Below, one piece after another: positions 53,097-61,455 of a DNA stretch of 64,000 nucleotides; position 1 is the first letter of the stretch; each line of letters starts with the position of its first letter. Origin of the DNA: Bradyrhizobium erythrophlei. Lineage in GTDB: Bacteria > Pseudomonadota > Alphaproteobacteria > Rhizobiales > Xanthobacteraceae. The notes below the pieces were generated by a model, which ran no database searches, was not told the DNA's origin, and saw nothing but the letters and a program-made list of their open reading frames with translations. The stretch lies in NCBI GenBank assembly GCA_900129675.1, contig FSRD01000001.1, positions 8,297,501-8,361,500 on the forward strand, in the 5' to 3' direction. Position numbers and translations under genes: made by a program.

Positions 53097-53867
53097 ATGA
53101 AGATCGCCACCTTCAACATCAACAATGTCAACCGTCGGTTGCCGAACCTGCTGCGCTGGCTGCGTGCGTCGAAACCCGACGTGGTCTGCCTGCAGGAACT
53201 GAAATCCACCGACGCCGAATTTCCGGTTGCTGCAATCGACAAGGCCGGCTACGGCGCGGTGTGGCGCGGCCAGAAGACGTGGAACGGCGTCGCCATTCTG
53301 GCGCGCAACGCCGAGCCGGTGTTGACGCGAACCGCCCTGCCCGGCGACGCTGACGACCGTGAGGCGCGCTACATCGAAGCCGCCGTCCGCGGCATCATCG
53401 TCACCAGCCTCTATCTGCCGAATGGCAATCCGCAGCCGGGGCCGAAATTCGACTACAAGCTCGACTGGTTCAAGCGGCTGCGCGTGCACACGGCAAAATT
53501 CATCAAGCAGGACATCCCGGTCGTGCTGGCCGGCGATTACAACGTCGCGCCGACCGAACTGGATATCTATCCGACTAAATCGTGGGACAAGGACGCGCTG
53601 ATCCAGCCGAAGAGCCGCGCCGCGTTCAAGGCGCAGATGGCGCAAGGCTGGACCGATTCCATCCGCACGCTGCATCCGTCAGAGTCGATGTACACGTTCT
53701 GGGACTACAAGCGAAACCGCTGGCAGCGCGACGCCGGCCTTCGGCTCGATCATCTGCTGCTGAGCCCCGCGCTGGCGCCGCGCCTGACCAAGGCCGGCGT
53801 CGACCGCAAACTCCGCGGCGAGGAAGGCGCCAGCGACCACGCACCAGCGTGGATCGTATTGAAGTAA
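53097..53867 (+). CDS. xth: Exodeoxyribonuclease III
   Basis: This apurinic-site endonuclease and 3' exonuclease has 256 aa. Catalytic residues are visible in KIATFNINNVNRRLPNLLRW, VVCLQELKSTDAEFP (Glu), LAGDYNVAPTELD (Asp, Asn), RLDHLLLSP and GASDHAPAWIVL (Asp, His). The start ATG 53097 lies 17 bases after alr. Confidence 0.94.
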   Translation: MKIATFNINNVNRRLPNLLRWLRASKPDVVCLQELKSTDAEFPVAAIDKAGYGAVWRGQKTWNGVAILARNAEPVLTRTALPGDADDREARYIEAAVRGIIVTSLYLPNGNPQPGPKFDYKLDWFKRLRVHTAKFIKQDIPVVLAGDYNVAPTELDIYPTKSWDKDALIQPKSRAAFKAQMAQGWTDSIRTLHPSESMYTFWDYKRNRWQRDAGLRLDHLLLSPALAPRLTKAGVDRKLRGEEGASDHAPAWIVLK

Positions 53868-53870
53868 ACT

Positions 53871-53957
53871 TCACCACAAATTCTTGCCGTCGATCACAGC
53901 GACCGGGACCGCATCGAGATCGAACTCGTCGAACAGCCGCCTGCTGCCAGCATGGTG
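53871..53957 (-). pseudogene. Possible 3' remnant of a degraded gene
   Basis: Reading the minus strand, a 28-codon open stretch ends ...FDEFDLDAVPVAVIDGKNLW-stop. It looks like a real protein C-terminus but is cut off upstream by a TGA. Neighbouring frames up to about 54080 also contain short protein-like pieces (DWLGDPAPTGTHSSGGG). I cannot name the family. The 225-base spacer between xth and tauE otherwise holds nothing supported. Confidence 0.25.
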
Positions 53958-54092
53958 TCAGCAGCCGCTCGGCACGCGGCTGGAATCCAATCAATGGCCA
54001 TTGGGTCCTGGACTCGGATAACCTCCGCCGGAGGAATGCGTACCGGTCGGCGCCGGATCGCCGAGCCAATCCTTGACACTGAAAGGGCCGTT

Positions 54093-54818
54093 GTGGGTTT
54101 TCTGTTCGTCCTCATCGTCGGCCTGATCGCCGGCACCATCTCGGGCATCGTCGGCACCGGATCGTCGATCATGCTGATGCCGGTGCTGGTGTATGAGTAT
54201 GGGCCGAAGCAGGCGGTGCCGATCATGGCGGTTGCCGCGGTGATGGCGAATCTTTCTCGGATCCTGGCCTGGTGGCGCGAGGTCGATTGGCGCGCCTGCG
54301 CGGCCTATTCCGTCACCGGCATTCCGGCCGCGGCGCTTGGCGCGCGCACGCTGCTGGCGCTGCCCTCGCAGGCCGTCGATATTGCGATCGGCCTGTTCTT
54401 GATCGCGATGGTGCCGGTGCGGCACTGGCTCGCGCGGCATCAACTCAAAGCAAAGCTCTGGCATCTTTCGGTCGGCGGCGCCTTGATCGGCTATCTCACC
54501 GGCATCGTGGTATCGACCGGCCCGCTCAGCGTGCCGCTGTTCCTGTTCTACGGGCTGACCAAGGGCGCGTTTCTTGCCACGGAAGCGGCGAGTTCGCTCG
54601 GGCTTTACCTCAGCAAATCCGTGACCTTCGAACGTTTCGGCGCGCTGACGCCGGATGTGTTCCTGAAAGGCCTGATCGCCGGCTCCTCGCTGATGGCCGG
54701 CGCATTCATCGCCAAGCGTTTTGTGCTGCATCTCGAGCCCAATGTGTTCCGGCTGTTGATGGACGCCATCATGCTCGCGGCCGGCGCTTCGCTGCTGTGG
54801 TCGGCGGCATTTTCGTAA
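54093..54818 (+). CDS. TauE/SafE-family sulfite-exporter-like membrane protein
   Basis: The 241-aa protein has about eight hydrophobic segments and the family motif GLIAGTISGIVGTGSSIMLM, repeated in degenerate form in the second half (GGALIGYLTGIVVSTGPLSV). TauE/SafE proteins export sulfite or organosulfonates; the substrate here is not known. GTG 54093 with an AAGGG upstream was preferred over longer in-frame starts (54036, 53952). Confidence 0.85.
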   Translation: MGFLFVLIVGLIAGTISGIVGTGSSIMLMPVLVYEYGPKQAVPIMAVAAVMANLSRILAWWREVDWRACAAYSVTGIPAAALGARTLLALPSQAVDIAIGLFLIAMVPVRHWLARHQLKAKLWHLSVGGALIGYLTGIVVSTGPLSVPLFLFYGLTKGAFLATEAASSLGLYLSKSVTFERFGALTPDVFLKGLIAGSSLMAGAFIAKRFVLHLEPNVFRLLMDAIMLAAGASLLWSAAFS

Positions 54819-54960
54819 AACTTTGCCTTTACCGGCTTACCGGCCTGAACCAACCGCGGCGATTGGCCGACCAAGGGACGCGAGTCACATCGAATTCGTA
54901 ACGGGCCATGAATGATCGTCCGGCTTTTAGGCCGCATTCAAAACCGCCCAGGAGGAACAC

Positions 54961-55845
54961 ATGCCAAGGGGAATTATCGCCGCGGCCATCATTGGCCTGG
55001 TCGCGCTCGCCGCCATTTTGGGAAGCTGGTACACGGTCGATCAGACCGAGCGCGGCGTTCTGCTCCGGAACGGCGCGGTCGTCGGCACTGCGCAGCCGGG
55101 TCTTGGCTTCAAGATCCCGGTGATCGACAGCGTCGAGAAGATCAGCGTCAGGACCACGACCTATACGTGGGACAAGATGAACTCTTACTCCTACGATCAG
55201 CAGCCGGCCGACCTGAAGATCAGCGTCACCCTGCGCGCGTCGCCCGACAAGGTCGCGGACCTCTACGCCAAGTTCGGCCGGCTCGACACCGCGGTCAATC
55301 AGGTCGTCAACCCCGTGGTGAACCAGCAGGTCAAGGTCGTGTTCGGCCGCTACACTGCGGTGAAAGCCATTCAGGAGCGCGGCGCGCTCAATAGCGCGAT
55401 CAAGGACGCGATCACCGAGACGCTGAAATACGATTCGATGATCATCATCGAGAGCGTGCAGCTCGAAAACATCGATTTTAGCGCCAACTATCTGCACTCG
55501 ATCGAACAGCGCATGCTGGCCGAGGTCGAGGTGCAGAAGCTGCAGCAGAACGCCGAGCGTGAAAAGGTGCAGGCGCAGATCACCGTGACCCAGGCGAATG
55601 CGAAAGCCAACGCCGTCCGCGCCGAGGCGCAGGCCAACGCCGACGCCACCCGGCTGAACGGCGAGGCCAAGGCCTCCAACATCAAGATAACAGGCGAAGC
55701 CGAAGCCGCCGCCATCGAAGCCCGCGCCAAGGCGCTCGGCACCAATCCGAATCTCGTCACGCTGGTGCAGGCCGAGCGCTGGAACGGCGTACTGCCGACC
55801 ACGATGGTGCCGGGCTCGGCGGTGCCGTTCGTGTCGGTCAAATAG
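54961..55845 (+). CDS. Prohibitin-like SPFH/Band 7 protein
   Basis: The 294-aa protein has an N-terminal membrane helix (IIAAAIIGLVALAAILGSWY). The SPFH domain follows (VDQTERGVLLRNGAVVGTAQ through IIIESVQLENIDFSANYLHS), then a long coiled coil rich in Ala, Glu and Lys (residues about 180-260). Members form membrane-associated rings and often control FtsH-type proteases. The start is behind an AGGAGG site. Confidence 0.92.
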   Translation: MPRGIIAAAIIGLVALAAILGSWYTVDQTERGVLLRNGAVVGTAQPGLGFKIPVIDSVEKISVRTTTYTWDKMNSYSYDQQPADLKISVTLRASPDKVADLYAKFGRLDTAVNQVVNPVVNQQVKVVFGRYTAVKAIQERGALNSAIKDAITETLKYDSMIIIESVQLENIDFSANYLHSIEQRMLAEVEVQKLQQNAEREKVQAQITVTQANAKANAVRAEAQANADATRLNGEAKASNIKITGEAEAAAIEARAKALGTNPNLVTLVQAERWNGVLPTTMVPGSAVPFVSVK

Positions 55846-55869
55846 CGTTGGAAGACGCGCGGCGGCGAT

Positions 55870-55891
55870 GCCGGAGGTCATGATCTCCGGC
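55870..55891. terminator. Hairpin after the prohibitin-like gene
   Basis: gccggag (55870-55876) and ctccggc (55885-55891) pair, with a tcatga palindrome inside. It lies 24 bases after the stop. No T run follows, so termination is not certain. Confidence 0.45.
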
Positions 55892-55991
55892 GTTGTCGGT
55901 CGGCGCGCCCCCGTCTCGATACAATAGGGAGCGTTGACTCGCACGGCATTGGCGGCATACGGCATCAGACAATTGATTGTCTCGCAGCCGG

Positions 55992-57167
55992 ATGATGGAC
56001 CCGTTAATGCCCCAATCCAGACGAAAGCCGGAAGCGTCCTTTTACGTCGAGCCCCGAAGCGGCGACCGCTATCCGCTGGATATTCCGCGCTGGTGTGCCG
56101 ACGGGCCAAAACCACTGCTGGTCAGCCCGCAGCCCGGCATGGCGCGCGATGAAATTGACCACCGCGAGCGATCGCTCTGGCGGTATCGCGCATCGCTACC
56201 CCTGGAGATTTCCAAACCGATTTCGCTGGGTGAAGGCTGCACCCCGCTTGTGCAGCAGGAATGGGACGATTTCCGGCCTTTCTTCAAGCTGGAATGGTTC
56301 AACCCGACTTGCAGCTTCAAGGATCGCGGCACCACCGTGATGCTGTCCTATCTCCGGCAGCTTGGCGTCGATGCGGTGCTGGAGGATAGCTCCGGAAATG
56401 GCGGCGCATCCGTTGCGGCGTATGGTGCGGCCGGCGGAATGCGCGTCAAAATACTGGCGCCGGCCTATACCTCTCCTGCAAAGATCGCTCAGGTTCGTGC
56501 TTACGGTGCCGAGGTGCAACTCGTCGAGGGACCGCGCGAGGAGTCCGAGAAAGAGGCGATACGCCAGTCCGGTCAGATCTTCTACTCCAGCCACAACTGG
56601 CAGCCCTTCTTCCTGCAGGGGACAAAGTCGATGGCATATGAGCTTTGGGAAGATTTCAATTTCGAGGTGCCCGACAACATCATCATTCCGGTTGGCGCAG
56701 GCAGCAATCTTCTCGGTTGCCACATCGGTTTCTCAGAATTGCTCGCCGCCGGTCAGATACGGAAGCTTCCACGGCTGTTCGCAGCCCAGCCGTTCAACTG
56801 TTCTCCGCTCGACGCGAGCTTCAAGGCCGGCGTCGACACGCCGGTACAACGCGCCGTCCACAAGACCATCGCCGAGGGTACCGCAATCGCGCATCCCCTG
56901 CGGCTTCGGGAAATGATCGAGGCCCTGAAAGAGACCGGTGGAGAAACGGTGGCGGTCTCCGAGGACGAGATCGTGACGGCCTTGAAGCGCCTCGCCCGGC
57001 TCGGACTGTTCGTGGAGCCCACCTCGGCTGGCGCCGCGGCTGCGCTGGCAAAGCTCATCGAGCGGAATGTCATCACCGCCCGCGAGCGCACCGTCGTGTT
57101 GATTTCGGGCACGGGCATCAAAACGGCGTCCGCCATCGCCGAGCTTCTGGATCAAGGCCATCAATGA
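55992..57167 (+). CDS. Threonine-synthase-like PLP-dependent enzyme
   Basis: The protein is a fold-type II PLP enzyme. The cofactor Lys is in FNPTCSFKDRGTTVMLSYLR, the substrate loop is DSSGNGGASVAAYGAAGGM, and the glycine-rich phosphate site is IIPVGAGSNLLG. It resembles threonine synthase but lacks neighbouring hom or thrB. It could be a related lyase or ammonia-lyase-type enzyme. Starts at 55977, 55992 and 56007 are all possible, and none has a clear ribosome-binding site. Confidence 0.8.
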   Translation: MMDPLMPQSRRKPEASFYVEPRSGDRYPLDIPRWCADGPKPLLVSPQPGMARDEIDHRERSLWRYRASLPLEISKPISLGEGCTPLVQQEWDDFRPFFKLEWFNPTCSFKDRGTTVMLSYLRQLGVDAVLEDSSGNGGASVAAYGAAGGMRVKILAPAYTSPAKIAQVRAYGAEVQLVEGPREESEKEAIRQSGQIFYSSHNWQPFFLQGTKSMAYELWEDFNFEVPDNIIIPVGAGSNLLGCHIGFSELLAAGQIRKLPRLFAAQPFNCSPLDASFKAGVDTPVQRAVHKTIAEGTAIAHPLRLREMIEALKETGGETVAVSEDEIVTALKRLARLGLFVEPTSAGAAAALAKLIERNVITARERTVVLISGTGIKTASAIAELLDQGHQ

Positions 57168-57517
57168 CCGTTTCGTCGTGAGATGCGCCAACTATTTAAA
57201 GTAATCGCGGCCTACGTTCGTCATCTCGCCGGCGCCACCGACGCTGACCACGCCGCCAAGGCGGATGACCAGGAAGTAGGTTCTTAGCAAGCGGCAGTGC
57301 TCCCGATGCAGCGGAAATGCCTGGGCGCTTTCCGCCAAGTCATTGTCCATATTGCAAATTAGTGGACCGCAACTGTCCGGCAGAATAAACTAGCCAAGAT
57401 TTCTGACAGCTTTCCTTTCCCATCAAAGAAGTTCAAGTCATTTGAGATGAATCAAGTCCGTTCGCCGTGGCTCCCTTAGTCAAATGTTAGGGCATACTGC
57501 TTCAGAGGAGGCAGGCT
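57168..57517. other. Gene-poor, lower-GC spacer before the small-secreted-protein cluster
   Basis: Apart from the possible 34-aa frame, this 350-base stretch holds nothing I can support. Its base composition is visibly more AT-rich than the surrounding housekeeping genes, which fits recent insertion or decay. Confidence 0.4.
57183..57287 (+). CDS. Possible 34-aa protein
   Basis: ATG 57183 opens a short frame (MRQLFKVIAAYVRHLAGATD) that ends at TAG 57285. It reads as a basic amphipathic helix plus an acidic tail. No good ribosome-binding site was seen. It may be a remnant. Confidence 0.25.
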   Translation: MRQLFKVIAAYVRHLAGATDADHAAKADDQEVGS

Positions 57518-57784
57518 ATGGCGCACCGATCTTTCGGTGGGAGTGCCAAGGACAACGGCGGCGAGGATGAGGACCCCGGTAGGAGCGAGGCCCGGTCTAC
57601 CTTCGATCGCTTGTTGCGAGAGTATTTCGAACTGTTCGACGGAGAATTCCCAGCGACGAGCGAAGAAACCCGATCGTCCGATCCTCCTTCTGACGCACGC
57701 AACAAAGAGCCCGTCTCGACGAGGGACGCCGAAGGAAAGTCTCGATGCGTTTCGCGCCGCAGCACGGCTGGCTTGGTCTGCTAA
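57518..57784 (+). CDS. Small polar hypothetical protein (88 aa)
   Basis: ATG 57518 is preceded by GAGGAGG at good spacing. The product is strongly charged (MAHRSFGGSAKDNGGEDEDP, then STFDRLLREYFELFDGEFPA). It has no signal peptide and no family I recognise. Codon use is less GC-biased than in neighbouring core genes. Confidence 0.45.
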   Translation: MAHRSFGGSAKDNGGEDEDPGRSEARSTFDRLLREYFELFDGEFPATSEETRSSDPPSDARNKEPVSTRDAEGKSRCVSRRSTAGLVC

Positions 57785-57956
57785 GCAGTTGAATGTGCTC
57801 GAATGGGGGCCGACCTGAACCTTTGGGCCGTCGAGATGTCTAAATCTGTAAGCGGTGCACTCCACTGCTGCCGCACATGCTCAAATTGATCTGAAACAGC
57901 GTCGAATTTGGATTGCCATGTCTCCCCGGGTTGAAACATCTGTGGTGGAGATTCAC

Positions 57957-58631
57957 ATGTTTCTCACTGCATCACGCGCCCTCATTCTCGCTGTTGCCGC
58001 TCTCGCGATAACCGGATCGGCATCTGCCCAGACAACGCCTCCCCCTCACGTCCCACTGCAGAAAACCATTGGCGTCGCGAAGCCCGAAGTGGTGCCATCG
58101 CTTTTCGTACTCAGCTCAAGGGGTGCGGTGCTGCAGGGTGGCAAGCTGTTACTGACCGGAGTCTCGCCGAATGCCATCATCTTTGCCGACCGTACCGTGC
58201 GGGCGGCGGGCCATGATCTCACCAGCCGTATCGTCGAGGATTGGGGATCGGGCAGCGACAATTTCTCAAAGGATCCACCCAACGCCACCGTCTCCGTATT
58301 CCAAAGAGAGGGCAACGGGGTGCGCGATGCGGTGATCGCCTTGAAGAATCCGGAGCTGGAAGGTGAAAATCTCGCTTTTGACGTAGATGTACTCGAGGGT
58401 GACATCAAGGGAGTAGACGGTGCAGCGTCGCTCTTCATCGATATCATCGGACGTCCGTTCACGCCGATGTCCTTTGCCGGCGTAGCGCAACGCACGGCAT
58501 GGCGGGGTGCTACTACGCAGGAGGCGCAGCAGCAGTTGGAGCCGCCGCCTATGGCGCATACGCTTATGGTGCACCTCGCTGCGGCTACTATCCGTATCCG
58601 CCTTGTTACTGAACGCAAGTTGCTATTGTGA
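57957..58631 (+). CDS. Secreted protein of unknown function with a probable C-terminal frameshift
   Basis: From ATG 57957 the protein has a signal peptide (MFLTASRALILAVAALAITG, cleavage near ASAQ). A beta-rich domain follows, with KLLLTGVSPNAIIFADRTVR and FDVDVLEGDIKGVDGAASLF, up to about residue 180. After GVAQRTAWRG the used frame becomes Gln-rich and atypical. A neighbouring frame over the same bases reads CYYAGGAAAVGAAAYGAYAY and ends CGYYPYPPCY at 58609. Such a Gly/Ala/Tyr-rich tail is common in rhizobial small secreted proteins, so a small indel near 58505 probably shifted the frame. The function of the family is not known. Confidence 0.55.
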   Translation: MFLTASRALILAVAALAITGSASAQTTPPPHVPLQKTIGVAKPEVVPSLFVLSSRGAVLQGGKLLLTGVSPNAIIFADRTVRAAGHDLTSRIVEDWGSGSDNFSKDPPNATVSVFQREGNGVRDAVIALKNPELEGENLAFDVDVLEGDIKGVDGAASLFIDIIGRPFTPMSFAGVAQRTAWRGATTQEAQQQLEPPPMAHTLMVHLAAATIRIRLVTERKLLL

Positions 58632-58693
58632 CTGAGCAACGAGCCAGCCGCGCAATCGTCCGGCGCCGTCGGCCATCGAAGGAGGTCCGTCTC

Positions 58694-58933
58694 ATGAGGA
58701 TGACGTGCTTAGTTGCTGTACTTTGTGCCCTTGAGGTGGCCGTGGCAACGGCCGCCTTTGCGAAGACGTCGCGCACAAAAGTCGTGACGGCCCCGAACGT
58801 TCGCCAGGCCGCACCTCTGGTGGATAGTTGCCGGAGCGGCTTTGTCTGCAGGCAAGACTTATTTGATCGCAACAACAGGAACAACCTGCGATCCGACTGG
58901 CCTGGTCCTCCGGCTCAACCAGGCCAGTTCTGA
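58694..58933 (+). CDS. Small secreted hypothetical protein (79 aa)
   Basis: ATG 58694 follows a strong AAGGAGG site. The product has a signal peptide (MRMTCLVAVLCALEVAVATA, cleavage near AFAK). A short mature chain follows with two Cys (DSCRSGFVCRQDLFDRNN), which may form a disulfide. No family is recognised. Confidence 0.55.
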   Translation: MRMTCLVAVLCALEVAVATAAFAKTSRTKVVTAPNVRQAAPLVDSCRSGFVCRQDLFDRNNRNNLRSDWPGPPAQPGQF

Positions 58934-58994
58934 CGCAGTTAGCTTTCGTGGCATTTCAGGGCGGTTCAATTCGTAGGGCTTGAAGGAGGTCAAG

Positions 58995-59081
58995 ATGAAG
59001 ATAGCGATGGCAGAGTGGGTGAAGTCGCGGTCAACTGCGACGCGGTTGAAGGGAGCAAGCAAGAGTCGAAATTCACAGTGA
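58995..59081 (+). CDS. Possible 28-aa basic peptide
   Basis: ATG 58995 is preceded by AAGGAGGTCAAG, a near-perfect ribosome-binding site. The frame encodes MKIAMAEWVKSRSTATRLKG and eight further residues, then TGA at 59079. The strong site is the main support; it could also be the remnant of a longer gene. Confidence 0.3.
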   Translation: MKIAMAEWVKSRSTATRLKGASKSRNSQ

Positions 59082-59170
59082 TCCGGCTCTCGTTTCGAGA
59101 GCGCGGCTCACTTTACGGGCAGCCCCTTTGTTAGGGCCTCCCTGACTACCTGAACGAAGGAGTGATATGT

Positions 59171-59521
59171 ATGAAACGCTTGCCGCTTGTTATGGCCGTG
59201 CTGACGACAGCACTTGCGCCAACTCTTGTGTCGGCCCAATCGGTTAATCTCACCGGCATCTACAAATGCGTGCAGGTGTGCCGGGGAAACCTGCCAGCTC
59301 ACATTACCCAAAATGGGACTGAACTTAATCTCCTGACGGAGGCTGGTCAGCCGTCCCGCGCGTGGCCGGACTGGTACTGGCCGGCAAGCCGGATTTGGAT
59401 CGACGCATTTAACCAGAGTGCGGTCTATTCGCCGGATGGCATGCTCATTCAGTTCGATAATGGCACGATCTGGCAGCGCGACATTCCGGTGGTTCGGCCG
59501 CCCCTGCGCCGGCGACGATAG
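59171..59521 (+). CDS. Small secreted hypothetical protein (116 aa)
   Basis: ATG 59171 lies behind GAAGGAG. The product has a signal peptide (LPLVMAVLTTALAPTLVSAQ). The compact mature domain has two Cys (GIYKCVQVCRGNLPAHITQN) and aromatic, beta-like repeats (DWYWPASRIWIDAFNQSAVY, then GTIWQRD). It resembles rhizobial hypothetical envelope proteins. Function is unknown. Confidence 0.6.
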   Translation: MKRLPLVMAVLTTALAPTLVSAQSVNLTGIYKCVQVCRGNLPAHITQNGTELNLLTEAGQPSRAWPDWYWPASRIWIDAFNQSAVYSPDGMLIQFDNGTIWQRDIPVVRPPLRRRR

Positions 59522-59834
59522 GATATTGGCGAACCGGGGACGGAGGATCCATCGACGAAGCCTCGATGAATCGGGTTGGCTTATTGCGTCACGAACCAGC
59601 GTTTGGCGCAAAGTGGGCCTCAGGCCAAAGCGCGAGTTCAGCTAAGGGTCCAAAAGCGGAATTGTAGGGAACAACCGCTTGTTGCTCGAAGCGGATATTC
59701 GATGAAGAGGGAGTTCGATCAAACGCCGCAAGATGCCGTTACGCATGGCCTAAAGGAGACCGTCTATTAGAGCGGCCTCGCGCCGCATTCCGTGCTATGG
59801 GGAGGGATTCGAACCCACCACCGATTACCCCTCC
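59522..59834. other. Intergenic region before radA with an orphan tRNA-like T-arm (59796-59824)
   Basis: No gene is supported in these 313 bases. A frame ending at 59770 with an internal ATG 59702 (22 codons) is too short to call. On the minus strand, 59824-59796 reads gtgggttcgaatccctcccc. That is a T-loop TTCGAAT with an imperfect T-stem and a partial acceptor arm, but no CCA and no 5' two thirds of a tRNA. It looks like a residual tRNA 3' end. Confidence 0.45.
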
Positions 59835-61298
59835 ATGGCCAAGAACACCCTCTCCTTTGTCTGCCAGAACTGCGGCGCGGCGTATAATCGCTGGCAGGGC
59901 AAGTGCGAGTCCTGCGGCGAGTGGAATACGCTGGCCGAGGAGGACACCACCGGCGCCACCTCGATGCCGGTCTCGATCCGCTCCAAGCGCAAGGGGCGGA
60001 CGTTCAAGCTGGAATCGCTGACCGGCAAGAGCCAGGACGCCCCTCGCCTGTCGTCCGGCATGGTCGAACTCGATCGCGTCACCGGCGGCGGCTTTGTGCG
60101 CGGCTCGGTGCTTTTGGTCGGCGGCGATCCCGGCATCGGCAAATCGACATTGTTGACGCAAGCCACCAGCCTGATGGCCCGCGCCGGCCATCGCGTTGTC
60201 TACATTTCCGGCGAAGAGGCGGTGGCGCAGGTGCGGCTGCGCGCCGAGCGGCTCGGCCTTGCCGATGCGCCGGTGCAGCTCGCCGCGGAAACCTCGGTCG
60301 AGGATATCGTCTCGACGCTGTCCGAAGGCACCGTGCCGCGGCTGATCGTGATCGATTCGATCCAGACCATGTGGACCGACACGGCGGAATCAGCCCCCGG
60401 CACAGTGACGCAGGTCCGCGCCTCGGCGCAGGCGCTGATCAGGTTTGCCAAAAAATCCGGCGCTGCGATCATCCTGGTCGGCCACGTCACCAAGGACGGC
60501 CAGATCGCGGGGCCTCGCGTGGTCGAGCACATGGTCGACGCGGTGTTGTCGTTCGAGGGCGAAGGCTCGCAGCAATTCCGGATCCTGCGCGCGGTGAAGA
60601 ACCGATTCGGCCCGACCGACGAGATCGGCGTGTTCGAGATGACGGGGCTGGGGCTGCGCGAGGTCTCCAACCCCTCCGAATTGTTCCTGTCGGAACGCGA
60701 TCTCGGCAGTCCGGGCACGGCGGTATTCGCGGGCATCGAGGGCACCCGGCCGGTGCTGGTGGAATTGCAGGCCCTGGTGGCGCCGACCACGCTCGGCACG
60801 CCGCGCCGCGCGGTGGTGGGCTGGGATCCGAGCCGGCTGTCGATGGTGCTGGCGGTGCTGGAGGCCCATTGCGGCGTAAAACTGTCCGGCTACGACGTCT
60901 ACCTGAACGTGGCGGGGGGGCTGCGGATCCAGGAGCCCGCGGCCGATCTCGCCGCGGCCGCCGCACTGGTGTCGTCGCTGGTCAATGCGCCGCTGCCGAC
61001 GGATGCGGTCTATTTCGGCGAAATCTCCCTGTCGGGCGCGGTGCGGCCGGTGGCGCAGACCTCAGCGCGGCTGAAAGAAGCCGCAAAACTCGGCTTCGGC
61101 CGTGCCGTTCTGCCCGAATCGGCCCGTGGCGAGGTCGGCGGCGACGCCGGCCTCTCCCTGAATACCGTGGGCGGATTGACCAGCCTGGTGGCTGATATCG
61201 CCGCGCGCGGCAGCCCGAGAGGCGCCAAAGAGGGCTCGCGGGAGGGGGCGGCTGAGAAAAATGCCACACCGGCCCGATTCCGTCGCGAGAACGGTTAA
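59835..61298 (+). CDS. radA: DNA repair protein RadA
   Basis: RadA is a RecA-like helicase that promotes branch migration in recombination. The 487-aa protein has the N-terminal zinc finger (CQNCGAAYNRWQGKCESCGE), Walker A in LVGGDPGIGKSTLLTQATSL and the family KNRFG motif (VKNRFGPTDEIGVFEM). The C-terminal Lon-protease-like domain includes LSGAVRPVAQTSARLKEAAK. Length is normal. The start ATG 59835 lacks an obvious ribosome-binding site and lies ten bases after the orphan T-arm. Confidence 0.95.
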   Translation: MAKNTLSFVCQNCGAAYNRWQGKCESCGEWNTLAEEDTTGATSMPVSIRSKRKGRTFKLESLTGKSQDAPRLSSGMVELDRVTGGGFVRGSVLLVGGDPGIGKSTLLTQATSLMARAGHRVVYISGEEAVAQVRLRAERLGLADAPVQLAAETSVEDIVSTLSEGTVPRLIVIDSIQTMWTDTAESAPGTVTQVRASAQALIRFAKKSGAAIILVGHVTKDGQIAGPRVVEHMVDAVLSFEGEGSQQFRILRAVKNRFGPTDEIGVFEMTGLGLREVSNPSELFLSERDLGSPGTAVFAGIEGTRPVLVELQALVAPTTLGTPRRAVVGWDPSRLSMVLAVLEAHCGVKLSGYDVYLNVAGGLRIQEPAADLAAAAALVSSLVNAPLPTDAVYFGEISLSGAVRPVAQTSARLKEAAKLGFGRAVLPESARGEVGGDAGLSLNTVGGLTSLVADIAARGSPRGAKEGSREGAAEKNATPARFRRENG

Positions 61299-61455
61299 AG
61301 CGGCGTGACGGGACCTGCCCCCGCCGCTATACATCCGGCGCGCGGGACAGCGTCATTCCGGTCTTGCCGGATGCGCCATATGACCGTCACCTAGGACGGC
61401 ACCGACACGCCGATTCGCAAGGTATTGAGAACGTACGAGCGGACCTGACCAGCCG

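Noticed and set aside
59796..59824. A complete tRNA gene
   Set aside because: Only a T-arm-like part is present; no D-arm, anticodon arm or CCA end was found, so it is reported only as a fragment.
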